A stretch of 64,000 nucleotides of DNA from Acanthornis magna (taxonomy: Eukaryota; Chordata; Aves; Passeriformes; Acanthizidae). The stretch spans positions 10,863,501 through 10,927,500 of the forward strand of contig JAWUZG010000084.1 in NCBI GenBank assembly GCA_036785705.1, written 5' to 3'. A model generated the notes under the pieces. It saw nothing but the letters and a program-made list of their open reading frames with translations, was not told where the DNA came from and did not search any database. The translations under genes and the position numbers were made by a program. Positions 23,326-35,526 of the stretch are shown here, piece after piece (within the stretch, counting starts at the first letter, position 1; the number at the start of each line of letters is the position of its first letter).

Positions 23326-26300
23326 ATAAACATTCTTAATGTCAGCTTGGATGAGTGGCTCTGACAAAACCTTAAAAATATTTTCCCTGTCCTGGGCGCA
23401 CCTTCCAATCTCAAGGGCAACTTCACAGCACTTTTCTGTTTTTTATTAATGAGACAGGAGGGTGGAGAACAGGTTGCTTTCTCATTCTCAATCACATTGA
23501 ACAGCAGAACACTCCTCCTGTGGTCCTGGGGTCCTTCTGGTTGAGCACCCCAGTACCTATCTGCAGGGGAAAGAAAGGCTTTTTGTTTATCTAACAGGCA
23601 CTTGTATTACAGATGCTTCAGTTCCACAGATGTGAAGAAAACTCCCTGTGGTTCTTGCCTCTGGAGGACCCTTTCTGCTGGCTTAACTGCGGCAGTACAG
23701 CCTCTGAGTATCACTCCATATTTTCCTTGTCAGAAGTTTGGCTGTCCGACAACAGCTTTCCCCTAGCCGTAGATTCCCGTTCCCGGGGTGGAACAGTGGC
23801 ATATTTACAACACTTTAGGGTTAAAAAGCGAAGAGTACAAGACCCAACTGGCATAAAAATATGTTCAAAACTCTTCTCCACAACAAAATAAACCCCAAAT
23901 CAACCCAACCCCCACTGTCACCCTCCCCCCATTAAAGAAAACAAAAGTGACTAATCTGGACCTCTCTCCAAAGGGGAATGTTTTGTTTCTTGAATCCTTG
24001 GCTCTGGCTCTCGTATGATACTGGGACTATGACTAATAACCTCTTGCCAGAGCACTGCTGATAATTTCACCATTGAGTAGCTGTTCTCATTCTGGACCAT
24101 CATAGTATGCACTTAAGTTGCCAAGATTTTATTTTTAAAAAAACAAAGAATAAGATATATATTCATAATCCCCAGTGTTAGAAATACATTTTTCAGCTTT
24201 AACTGTTAGGTTTTGCCTGACAATTTTTCCTCCTTCCTCCGAACTGTTATTTTTCAGATGCCTGCTATGAAATGGTTCCCTTTTTCCTTTCTCTCCCTCA
24301 AACACTTCTCCTAATTCAAAACAGATTTGAGACTGCTGCTCTTTTTAAAGCAAATCTGCCATGTATCATGTTGTGTTAGGTCAGCACTGCTTATGTTATG
24401 TTTCGCACTTCACCCAAATGAGGCATCCATGCTGCTTTTCAAAAGGGAATGACGCCAGACTAGGTGCAGTGGCTTTCATGGCTGCAACAGATCCACAGGT
24501 TATGGATCTGACCTCATGGCATGGCACAGGCAAGGACACCACTATCTGCCTTTTAGCTTAAAAAGTTAAAAACCAAGATAACGTCAACTGTTATCTCAAA
24601 AAAAGGGGTTTTTTTGTGAACTCTTTTTTCAGCATCCATAATCTACTAATTACTTATAATTTGATAGCTACTAGATGGGTAAAAAAGGACATAAACCCCT
24701 TTGTACCTAAAATGAGCTCAAAAAATTAATAACCATACAATGACTTCTGCAGCCATCAAAAATAGAAGGGGAAAAAGAGTGGGGGAGAGAAAGGGAGAGA
24801 AGCAATTACAGCAACAGTGAGTTTTGAGTGAGTTTTCCCTGAGGGCTGCTGGTAATTAAACTAATGGCAACATGAATCTCTGTTTGATGTGGTCCTGAAT
24901 TTGTTTTCAAAAGAAAAATCTTAAAAAAGATTCTTTCAAGAGAAATTTTTAGAGAACAAGCTCAGCATGAATAATTAGACCAGAAATACTTTGATAAATA
25001 TTATTATGGAGAAGTCATTTATGGGCCATGGCATTTGAAGGTTAGAAATCCTAGTGATAAATAAGGTGGCAGGTTTGCACCCATTTTGAGTACACAAAAC
25101 CAGGGCTGTGTTCTTGTTTGCCTGAGCCTGCTCCTCAGAAAGGAGGCGGCCTCTTGTTTTGCCATTGCATTAAGCTTTACAAAGACACAGATGCAAGACA
25201 GAAAATTTCAGTGGGAAAGCTCAGTGGAACGAAAGAAAACCACACACAATTCCAAAGGCACTTTTCATTCCCAGGGGCTGCACAGAGATCAGAGGTGAAA
25301 TTCAGTGGTGATAAAAAGTCTGTGAGCCCACTCTACTCCCCCAGCCTTTCCAACTACCATTCAATTCTGCTGAAATCATATCCCTGGAAATATCTCCTTC
25401 AGAATCCTCCAAAAATAAAGCCACTTTCATTTTGTAGAAATTTAAGCATCCAGCAAACCCCACTGAAATCCAGAGAAGATGCAGGTGCTCTGCACCCTCT
25501 AAAATCAGCTTGTCTTGGACATCCCAAAACTACATTTCATTCGTTTACTGAGCGCTTCAAAAAGTGGAGGTGGATATAATCAATCACAAGGCAGCAAATA
25601 ACCAATGAGTGAACTAGAATGTAATATATTTACCAGTGGAAACCCATGTTTACAAGGAAAAGAAACTGCTTGTTGGCTGTCATGGTATTATTCATAAAGG
25701 CAGACTAGGAGATCTTATGGATACCAGGAGCAAAACTACAACAAAGGCAACCAACTGCTAATGAAGAAGGGTTTTCAGTCAAATTTCATGGGTCATACAA
25801 AGTCATTACCATGCCTGCAGGAGTTCAACAGCTCTGCCAGTTGAATTCGGAGGGAAAGAAGTGATTATTTTGTTATGCATTTTGTAGTTTTAGACATTTT
25901 TCTTTAAATTTCAAGTTCTGAAGCCAACCAGCCATGCAAGAATATCAGTTTCCATTTCCAGAGTTTTCTTCTGACCAACTTTATTGCAGAGGAAACCTTA
26001 AAAACAGGTCTTCTGAATACACCAAGGTCTCAGAAACTACATTTTAAAGACTCCTATCTGTTCCCTTTTAATTCTAGTGCTTAAATGCAACCTTATGGTG
26101 TTAAGCCAATTTCCCAACACTTCGGAGGCTTCATACATTTTGAAAACTAAGAGACAGATCATTTGGCTGCTACTGGTAACAAGTTCTGCATGGGTTAACT
26201 TTCCCAATTGCTCCCATTGCAGGTTTCCCTCTGGTTTTGAGTCAGTTAAAATATCAAGGCTCTTTTCCATAACATTTTAAGCTATAATGTCTTCAAAAGT

Positions 26301-27770
26301 AAGCAAATGTTTCTGATAAAATAACATGTTTGGAAAATTTAATGGATGACAAAGATAACAAAAAATCCTTAGTGCTTTTCTTTGTCAGTAACTTCTTCTA
26401 GGAATACAGCCAGGCGGGGCATTTGTTTGGACTGGTAAACCATGACTCAAAAGTGGATCTCTTGGCAGCATAAGCAACTGCTCAGTGGTAGAAGCAAAAG
26501 AGTCACAGTTTTTTCTAGCTGATTAATCATTATGACAGGTTCGAGGACTAAGTGATCTGCCCAGCTCCAGATGTTAGATGTGCATCTGCCTCTTATTCTT
26601 CTGGTTCTTAGGCAGTAGCCTGAATTGTTCATTCTGAAGATAACGATGACCATTACTGTTCAAAGCTAAAAAGGGCTTGGGGCTTTGTAATATTATATTA
26701 TGGCAGAGGAGGCTACTACACAAGATCACACAACACATAGAGTCTAGACATGATGAAATGCTGGAAGATTCTTCAGGCAGAGGTGGTGACAGTCTTGAAC
26801 ATAAAGCTTTGTGACGTTTCTCTTCTCCATTCCCACCTCCTACCAGAACTATTCTCAACCGCACAAGGGCGGAGCATGAACATGTGCCTGGCTCTCTCCC
26901 ATCAAGCCCTGCCACCGAGAGCTGCACTAACCCCTGTCAGATCAATAATAAAATGCAGCCTCTCGGTGATGGGAGGCAGCATCTGTTTCCCAGCACAGGG
27001 TAACACTCCACAGCATTTACAGATAGGAGCAAAGAGCACGGGTACAATGGAAGCAGGGGAGAACATCATGGTGGCACAAAGAAGCAACTGAACCCTGTCT
27101 GAGACAGCCATAGAGTGCTTCAGGTCATGAGAGACACCACTCTCATCGTCATGTAAAGGGTGGTCCTCCACAGAGGGATCAACACAGTCTTGAGCATCTG
27201 TCAGGAAGGACTTCTTTGGCAGTGGCACTCCAGGAAGGGAACACCAGGGAATCAGCACCCTGTGTCTGAAGCAAGCTGCAGTCTGCTTCTCCTGGGGATT
27301 GATCATTGGTGCTCAGGGGGCCAGACCATGCTTTCCTTGGAAGATCTGGGTATCACCACACAAACTGGCTAACTGCAGGCATTTCCTATTTTCCCTTTGC
27401 ATATTTTCCTTGAATGAATGAAAGAGATTACTATGGAGTCATTTATTTTCTTTTTTCTGCTAATCTCTTTTGGTAAGTAGTATTTTTGCGCCAGTCCAAG
27501 AGAGAGAGAAAGAGTTATCAGCTACTCTGGAGAAGTTAATTTACCCCTAATCATGCAATCTCTGAAAAAAAACTTGTCAGATAGTACCTACTAGGGACTT
27601 TACAGATTAATTCAGAATTGCTTAAGATTTTTTTTTTATGAACAACTTTAGCTCTGACACATCTGTGTTGAAATGTGAAAGGGCTTTACTTCAGTCTCAA
27701 ACATCACAGCTCCTTTCAGGTGTAAGTTGCTCCTGTTTATAGTACCTGAATGGTTGTTTATTATATTGAT
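23326..27770. other. KCNQ1 intron segment, no exon recognised
   Basis: AT-rich DNA. Purine-rich patch at 24764-24801. ORFs at 25118-25579 (plus) and 26902-27306 (minus) show no known domain. A short ancient motif copy at 25463-25515 is listed separately. Confidence 0.5.
25463..25515. repeat. Copy of ancient 'gaagtcaatgg / atcaggccc' repeat motif
   Basis: 'ccactgaaatccagagaaga' then 'aggtgctctgcaccctctaa' and 'aatcag' resembles the fossil amniote repeat containing 'tgaagtcaatggcaa', 'ggtgctcagcacctct' and 'aggatcaggccc'. Weak on its own; supported by the other copies. Confidence 0.3.
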
Positions 27771-27909
27771 AGAATCACAGAATGCCCTGGGTTGGAAGGG
27801 ACCCTAAATATCATCTCGTTCCAACACCTCCGCCATGGGCAGGGACACCTTCCACTAGACCAGGTTGCTCAGAACCCCATCCAACCTGGACTTGAACAAT
27901 ACCAGGGCT
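27771..27909 (-). mobile_element. CR1 LINE 3' end
   Basis: Starts with 'agaatcacagaatg', the complement of the terminal repeats. 'ctgggttggaagggacccta', 'catgggcagggacaccttcc' and 'actagaccaggttgctcaga' follow, ending in the ORF2 C-terminus. About 140 bases, 5'-truncated, same tail type as the copy at 21685 but in the opposite orientation. Confidence 0.95.
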
Positions 27910-28009
27910 ATTAAGGAATAAACTTCTCAAATTGTATCCAAGTTTTAAGATAAATCCAGAACAGCAGTGAGATAACAAAAATTATAAAAATACCAAGTGC
28001 TTCTGTTTT

Positions 28010-28155
28010 CCTTTTTGACATCCAAGCCTCAAAATGCTTTATCATACCCAGTACTCGTGGCTGAGGAAATGGAAACAACAGAAAGTGAAATGACTTGCCT
28101 CAGGTTCTGCCGAAAACCATGTCTGAGCCAGGAACAGCATGCAGACCACCCGAAA
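28010..28155 (+). mobile_element. Ancient MIR-like SINE remnant
   Basis: 'tgctttatcatacccagtac', 'tggctgaggaaatggaaaca', 'aaagtgaaatgacttgcctc' and 'aggttctgccg' follow the body of old amniote SINEs ('ttatcatccccattttacag', 'ggaaactgaggcacagag', 'aagtgacttgcccaaggtca'). Confidence 0.55.
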
Positions 28156-31100
28156 CCCCCACAATGACCACACCAGTACATCCTTCCAGAAGGGCCATGG
28201 GCTGTCATGGACTCACAGTGTCTGACACTGCCTCTTAAAAGCTGATTCTCAGAGAGGACAGAGGAGGTCTGGTTGCACTTACTTCTCTCTGGCTCAGGGA
28301 GTACTCGCATCATACACGTGCAAGTGAGTAGACCATGTGTGACCAGCTCTGATATGCATTATTTATACAACAGTTCTACTGACTCAAAAACTAATAAATC
28401 CACAGCCTGCAGATGATGTGCAGACACACAGACACATCATCACAAATATAACTTTATCTTGATTCTTTGTGTTTTTTTCCCTTGCTGAAGCACAACAGAG
28501 CATCTAGCACAATAGCAAAATAAGCCTCTGGCTAAAGCATAAGCTTGCTTAAATCACAGCGTTTCTCCAATGCAACTGACACATGGAAATAAGTGCCATT
28601 TTCCAGGGAGCCATTTCTACAGGAATATTTCACACAGAGGAAATGTTGTCAAACTCGTTTGCAATGCAGTGCTGCAAAATGCTCCACACTTCCCTTACTC
28701 TCTGAGTGCCCTTGACTCCCGGTGAGCTTTTCACTGAGGAAGATCCATGTGTTTGGATAGAAGTGAAACACATAGTCTGTAACTTTGCACAATACAAGTG
28801 AAAGCACAATACAAGAGGTCAAAACGAGGTTTCTCTCCTTGTGTATTGTAATTATGGTCTGTTTATAATTCTACAGTTAATTTAGGGCTTGTATGTCCCC
28901 GCTGGACAAAGCAGCTTGCCCTGTGTGGAAAACGACATTAACTCAATCTTTGCAGACTGTCCCTGAGCCCACAAATGCTTTTGTTAGTACAGTGAACACC
29001 TGTACTAATTACGCACTTCACTCACTCGGGGGTCACTGCTCATGGCAAAGGTTTTAAATCAGCCACCCCAGGAGACAGACATCATTATATTTCTAGAGCA
29101 GTCATTCCAGTGCTGCAAAACTAGGCAACCCTGGAAACAGATTCACACCCTGAAGTCTCTAAAGGTGAAAGACCGGGATACCACATTGCTGGACACAGAA
29201 TATTGGAATGAATAGAGAAAATGAAGAGAGCAATAAGAAACTGTTGTTGAAATCTTAAATTTAGCATTATTTTTTGTGATTCTGTTGTTCTTGTGACTTT
29301 CATGTAAATAACGTTTTTTCCCATCTCTCATTGTATACCAATACCTGACCCAGCAAAACACGTAAGCATGTGAGAAATGTCAAGTAATTTGATTTTACTC
29401 ACTTTGTGATTCGCGTGTGCTATTTATGCACCTAAAGTTATGCTGGAATTCAAATGCCAAGGTCAGCATTCATTTCTTTCACCAATGTAGTTCCCCATGA
29501 AGTTGTGTTCAGTTCTTCCCAGAGAGTCCCTGTTCACTGATGCTAATCAGTGTTGGTACTTCCCTCAGTTCAGTATGCAAAACTTGCAGAATCAATGGTG
29601 TATTATGTGAAAACCAGCATCTAAGTGGCTGTAGGGGGCAGAGATATCTGCATTTCACATTCCTATTCTAATCACTGCACGTAAAACATGTCAGCAGGTT
29701 TCTCACTGGGAAATCACGGAGCAGAAAGTTTCTTTAGGTAGGTGCTGCCTTCAATTAAACACACTCCAAGGTGTCATGCTGTCCTCAGTGTACAAGTAAC
29801 AGCATCTACCAAAAGCAAGGAGCGCAGAGGGCATGGGCAGAGCTCTACATCCAGGTTTTTGCAGCTGCTCTGCGCTCCAGTGCCATAAATAAAAGGGAAG
29901 CAGGAGCAGAATTTGTTCAGAAGCAGCAAAGAACAGGAGCAAAATAATGGAGCCAGGGCAGAGAAGGGATCCTTGAAGTATTTGGCATTTTCACAACTAC
30001 CTCCTATGTGAATGCTAAAAAGGTTTTCAAGGATGCAAATGACCAAATACACAAATTCTTCCTAAGGTGCCTAGGAACTTCAACATTCAAGCTAAAGGCA
30101 ATGAATCAATATATTTTCTATCAAATAATCTCCAAACTCTTTAATCTGCACTTCATCTTTATAGTCTACAAGCACACAGTACAAATTTTCACGGACACGT
30201 AGATGCAAATTTTTTCTGCCATTTGTGTGACTCTTTTCAGTCAGATTCATTAGGCAACATCAGAAAAACAATAATGCCTTGAGCTCTGTGTACTGCATGA
30301 ACCTCTCTCTCTCCCTCCGCTGACTCAGGAATGGGACATGTTTTGTAACAATGTCGCCTAAATATACAATAGTCCCAGTTCACTTCTCTTTCACTCCAGA
30401 GTAAATGAGGAGTAAACTTATTGCTGTCAATGGGATTAAGGTAATATAAATGCCCTGAAAACATGGATCACTGTTAGCACTCAGCACACTCCGAAGGTTT
30501 GTCCACTTGCACACAGCATATCCCCTACAGTAATAGAATATAGTAAATGACACATATCACTGCAAATAACTCCTGTGCCTAAATGGTGCATTGTGTAAAG
30601 CAGACCTTTTTTCAGTGTCTTTACTTTTTAAAACCCAACCCTGTCATGCAAATTCTAGCCAAGTCTTCATTATTCTGTTATTTAAATTTCTTAAAACTTC
30701 ACAGCTTCATAGAAAATATACTGTATAAAAAAATTAAAAACCAACTTAAACAGAAAACACCAAACTTGGCAGGGTATATTCAGACAAACTATAGTTTTGG
30801 AAAAGAAATTGCAAGGGTTTTTAGCATGCTCTGTAAAAGTAATGAAAACGAAAAGGTTATCTGAAGTGTAATTTAAAGAAATGTGTTTGCATTGTTTTCA
30901 AATAAAACAATCCTGAGGTCATGCGTAAGAGTCCTGAACTGCAGGACAGTAATGAGTTTGTGAATCAGGACTGTAAATTCCCTTGCTACGAATGTGGGAG
31001 CCATCAGGAGCACACAGGATTGAGTCAGCAGTTACCAAGGCACATACATACAGCACAGGCCACTCAAGTCTCCAAACTGCCATTTATCATTTCCTGACAG

Positions 31101-31540
31101 AGCAGTTTCTTGGCAAGCCTCCTTTAAAAACAATTTTTTTCCAAAACAACCAACCATTCCAGCAGGCTATGAATACCACTATAATTTGGTCTATTTTTCA
31201 TATCAAGTAGACTATGGGCTCTGGTTTTCAGTTAATTAAAGAAACCTTCTTTTCAGATTTCCAAACGTCGTTTGCAGCAGGGTAGAACCCACAGCGAGCC
31301 AGCCCTAAAACAGTGCCAGTTGCAGACTGAACTGTGTGGAAATGGAAGGAAACCCCCCAAAACATAAATAAGCCCAGGGTTTGAAGTTGCAAAGCCCAGC
31401 TTACATAACACCAAATTTGGTCACCCTGCCAAACTGCTAACTTTGGTCTCTGATGAAAATTGCTGTCTTGCGCTTGACTGTGTTTCATTCTCCTGAATGT
31501 GCAATGGCTCAGAGCTGTCTGTCAGAATTTGAACTCAGTA
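28156..31540. other. KCNQ1 intron segment, no exon recognised
   Basis: No gene visible. Minus frames at 28029-28313 and 29774-30052 have no domain. A short ancient repeat motif occurs at 30396-30441. Confidence 0.5.
30396..30441. repeat. Copy of ancient 'gaagtcaatgg' repeat motif
   Basis: 'ccagagtaaatgaggagtaa', 'acttattgctgtcaatggga' and 'ttaaggtaatataaa' parallels the amniote fossil repeat 'ggtgtaaatcaggagtaa', 'ctccattgaagtcaatgga', 'gttacaccagtgtaaat'. Confidence 0.4.
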
Positions 31541-31568
31541 TGTTGTTGTTGTTGTTGTTATTATTATT
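31541..31568. repeat. (TTG)n/(TTA)n compound microsatellite
   Basis: Six TTG-type units pass into three TTA units. Confidence 0.9.
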
Positions 31569-31611
31569 CCTACTACACGCTAATAGCACTTTAGGAGCCT
31601 TGTCTGAGGTT

Positions 31612-31858
31612 CACACAAGCACAGAGAAGCAGCCCTTGCCTTGAAAAATGCATGATCCAACGAGATGAGATAAAAACAAGGGGTGGGACAAAGATCAGAT
31701 TTTCATTCCTGTTTTATACATATGCAACTGAGATATGAAGGGATTAAATGTCTTTCCTGTGCTCACACATAAAATATCTGGGGCTAAACCTAGGAATTGA
31801 ACCAATGTTTTCCAGTTCAAATCAACTTCATCTTCCTTCATTAACCCTTTAGTTGCTA
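31612..31858 (+). mobile_element. Ancient MIR-like / amniote SINE remnant
   Basis: Order of parts: 'cagcccttgccttgaaaaat' with 'gcatgatccaacgagatgag', then 'ctgttttatacatatgcaac', 'tgagatatgaagggattaaa', 'tgtctttcctgtgctcacac' and 'aacctaggaattgaaccaat'. They match 'ccctgccctgaagagcttac', 'ccattttacagatgg', 'aaactgaggcacagag', 'gtgacttgcccaaggtcaca' and 'agaacccagg' of the family. This is one of the longest copies in the window. Confidence 0.65.
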
Positions 31859-32324
31859 ACTACAAGTCTACTCAAAGCTGTGTTTATAAGCTGAGATCTC
31901 AGAGCTGTGTTCAGCCTTTGGGCACACAGGCTGAGGGGAACAGCAGCCCTCTAACCTCTTGAAAGAATATATATGTTCATATAGCACTAGTTACTTGGGA
32001 ACTTATTACTTGAAGCTTTAGAAAAACCCAACTTAGGAAATAAAGTCCCATATTTTGATTTCCTATTTGCTGAAGGAAGCCTGGATTCTGCTGTTTCTCT
32101 TCAGAGTCCTCTGTGCAAGCAGCCACAGAAACAACAAACTGTGCCATGCTTCAGGAAAAAGGTAAATAATCACTTAAGGGATTTCTCTAAACGTCTGACC
32201 TGAAGCTCACATATTCTTACTAAAAAAACAAAAGGAAAGAAAAAGAGTAGTTACACATGTTTTAGTAAACAATTATACTACTTTGCCTTCAGAAGAGTTT
32301 TGTCAGGCTTGGGTGCTGTGAGCA

Positions 32325-32495
32325 TTTAGCTGGGGAGCCTGTTCCAGTGCCCAGCCACCCCCTGGGTGATGAACCTTTTCCTGATGTCCCACCTGAACTT
32401 CCCCCGATGCAACTTCATTCCATTTCCTCACGTTCTGACCTGGAGCCAGAGAGAGGTGATCAGCACCTCCTCATCTGCTGCCCTCCTTACCCTAA
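32325..32495 (-). mobile_element. CR1 LINE fragment (ORF2 3' region)
   Basis: 'tggggagcctgttccagtgc', 'ccagccaccccctgggtgat', 'gaaccttttcctgatgtccc', then 'agagagaggtgatcagcacc' is the complement of CR1 ORF2 near its end ('...ctgttccagtgcctgaccaccct', 'aagaacctttttcctaat'). The tail to the left is absent or unrecognisable. Confidence 0.85.
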
Positions 32496-35400
32496 GTATG
32501 TGATTTTAGAGGCTCTTACTTTGGTCACATAAAAAGGTCAAGGTTTTATTTGTTGTTGGTTGGTCATTTTGTTTCGGTATTTTTTAATAGAAACAATAGA
32601 TGTACCTGAGATCCAACTTCCAGATGAATTTCAAGTCTTCCTTCCAAAATATGGATATAGGGGAGCATCACAAAACACTTACTAGGTTGAAAAATATCCG
32701 CAATAATATGCAGAAAATTATGTGTCTCTTCCTATCTTTCTGCTTGGAATGGCTGAAGCTTTTCAGCTGAAACATTTCCATAAATTTTAGTCTGAGACAC
32801 CCAAAACAGAAAGCTTCAGGTCAGGTGGCTAAATATGCAGACAATTAAAACAGTCTTATAGTGGGCAATGTCTTACAAAGTTTTTGTAAGGCTTTGAAGC
32901 ACTCCTGATGCCCAAAACCAAGGCATGGGTATACATAATAAATTCCAAAGTACAGTTAATGGAAGACAAGCTGTGCTTCACTACTTGGCTTCAATACCAC
33001 ACTTTTGGTTACTATTACAGATTAAAGGGCTGCCATTCCTTGCCTTGGCCAGAAAATAGAACTTCTGTTGTATGGGAAATTATGGCATATCACACTTTTT
33101 TTAACCTCTAAAAATATTGAGACATTTCAAGGGTGAAAATGGCAAGCTCTTTTAATTTGGAAACACATAAACGGCTTTAATAATAAATGTTGACAGTACT
33201 GAAACATTTCATTAAAAAAGTAAAAACTCTATCACTATTCCAAAAGGCCTGAAAGGAATAAAAAGACAACAAAACAGACTAACTGCAGCCTTTCAATGTC
33301 CTGGGATTAAAATACTGATCACAATGAAAGAGTCTAAATCAATGATTCCAAGCAGGTTTGATGGAAAACATTATCCAAGTAGTCTTCTTCTCATAAGACA
33401 ACACAGAGGTTTTTATTGGAACTTATTTTTCCCAAAAGGCTGATTTTTGCCACCTCTATCTAAAATAAGGCATTTAGGACTTGTTACTTTTTGAATAACA
33501 TCCCCTGTCCCTGACAAAGCCCATCCCTTCCTCAGTTCTTACTTGCCACCAGCTTGCCCTCCTGAGATGTTGCTCCAAGTGTCTGCACCCTGGAGAAGCA
33601 CTTTGGAGAGGCCTCTGAAGAGTCATCTGCCATGAGAGCTATCAATTTTAAAATAATTTACTGAACTGCAGAATTTCCTGTTTCTCTAAGTGGCTCTAAC
33701 TAGCTCTTTACAGCAGAAATCCCTGGAGAGACAAACTGGTTTTCTCTGTACAGAACTGCAATGGCTAATGCTGCAGAGCAATAAAATGGCCAAAACCTTT
33801 GTATGGTTTTTGGATGGTTGAAGTGCACCCTTTCATCTCCAGCTTTGCTCAAGGTGAATAGGTAGCAAGTTTCCCCTGGGAGTCTTACATACAGACTGTG
33901 TTTTGGGATCACTGGGTGAAAATACAGTAGGATGGAAGTCCTCTAAAGCTAGCCAGACATTTGCCAGTGACTTTAAAAGCAGCAGAAGCAGTCAAGAATA
34001 ATTATTTTTTATCAAGAACACACTTACTTTAGGATTAGCCCCAAGAGCATTCGGGTCAGGGCTGGCTCTGGAGGTGTTTCAATCTGCACAGTAAATTAGT
34101 GTCAATGCTAGCCTACCTTTTAAAATTTTGATTTAAAAAAGTCTCTCCAAGACTTTTAGTTGTAGAAATGGATGGAAAATACAAATCCATCCAATGATTA
34201 GAGGTGAAAATTTTCCATTAATCTCTGGTCTTACTCTGTTTCAGTGATATAAGAAACCATCTTGACCCTATAGCCCAATTTGTTAAGCCAGTTCTTGTAC
34301 ACATTGATCTGATTACCAGGGAAAATACAGAGGGGAAAGAAAACAGTGAGAGCTGGTCATGTGGTTTTATGAGAAACGGATCAAAAATCTTAGCCCGGGT
34401 TGTCTCTTGAGGACTGGAACAAACTCGGGTTTGCGAAGGATATCCCTGCTGAAGAAAGAATGCAGAGAGATCTGCAGGCTGCACAGGGAAACTCTGCGCT
34501 CTGTGACGCACCTGGAAACACCAATGGAGAATCTCAACCGCTCCTGACCAGACCAATGTACCACCAGAACCACCATGCAGAGGGAATTTAACACAGGCAA
34601 GGAAGATGTTAAGGATCACTGCTTGGAAAATCCAGCTGCCCAGGGTAATTCTGGAAAGCATGGAGGGGCACTGCCCTTTGAAGGAATCTTGCTTGGGTTC
34701 CAGCATGTTCTGGGCGCTTCCCAGGAATACTTGCATCTTGACTGGCATTCAAAGAGTTAATAAGGATAATACCTATTTCCTGGAAATCAGGGTGTGCCTG
34801 CTAACTGTCTGAAATGCTTTCTTAATGAAACCTTAGCCTCTGCTTCCAGCAGGACTCCTGTACCAGGCTGCTGACCCTGCTGCTGGAGACCATCCCCAAC
34901 CATCCACAGGAATCTCCCTCCTTGGCTATAAGGACTTCTATATAATTTTTAAAATCCTGTTTTCTAGACAGGCTCTCTCCCCTGTGTAATTATGACAACT
35001 GCTTCTGATATGGATGGTTCTCCTTGCCACCAACCTCCTCCCTGCCTTTCCCCCAAAATAAAAAATCCTGGTTGAAAACCAAAACAAATAGTAGATTTTT
35101 ATCATGCAGAATTTGTTAATAATACTTTCCCTGAAATAGTTCCCAGGCCTTTTTTAATGCTCAAATAAAGGCCCAAACATTTACAGCCAGCACTCTAAGC
35201 CAACTAATAATTTATTTGAGCCATACTGAAAAGCTCAAGAGGGATTTTGAATGAAAAATCTAGTGAATAAACTGATAGCCAAATACTGCCTTGGAGTCCT
35301 GCCACTGTAATACACAGGATGCATGGAGCTCTGTCGGTGACAGAGACATACTCTGAAAAACAGTCAATGAGATGATGGTTAAATCTTGTCAATCTAAAGC

Positions 35401-35504
35401 AGAAAATATAATGTCTTTGAGTAAACCACGAGCCTTAATATTTCCCAGCTTCAGCGGCACATGGATTATCGGGTGTTAAACTCCTGCTGCCTTAAAAACT
35501 TACC
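32496..35504. other. KCNQ1 intron segment containing the longest ORF in the window, no gene recognised
   Basis: The minus frame at 34218-34748 is open for 176 codons and three plus frames (34359-34547, 34400-34591, 34575-34760) are open over the same DNA. None resembles KCNQ1 or a known domain, and the predicted minus protein has no convincing repeated or structured segment. The rest is AT-rich intron. Confidence 0.45.
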
Positions 35505-35526
35505 AAAAAAAAAAAAAAAAAAAAAA
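35505..35526. repeat. Poly(A) run, 22 bases
   Basis: A perfect A run. No retrocopy or SINE could be recognised immediately upstream, so it is not demonstrably a retroposon tail. Confidence 0.9.

Noticed and set aside
28440..28475. Minus-strand 'caagataaa' followed by GT, considered as the end of KCNQ1 exon 15
   Set aside because: It reads NQDK with lysine/asparagine-rich codons upstream; no match to KCNQ1 beyond two residues.
35480..35526. Poly(A) run as the tail of a processed pseudogene
   Set aside because: No cDNA-like sequence or target-site duplication could be recognised next to it.
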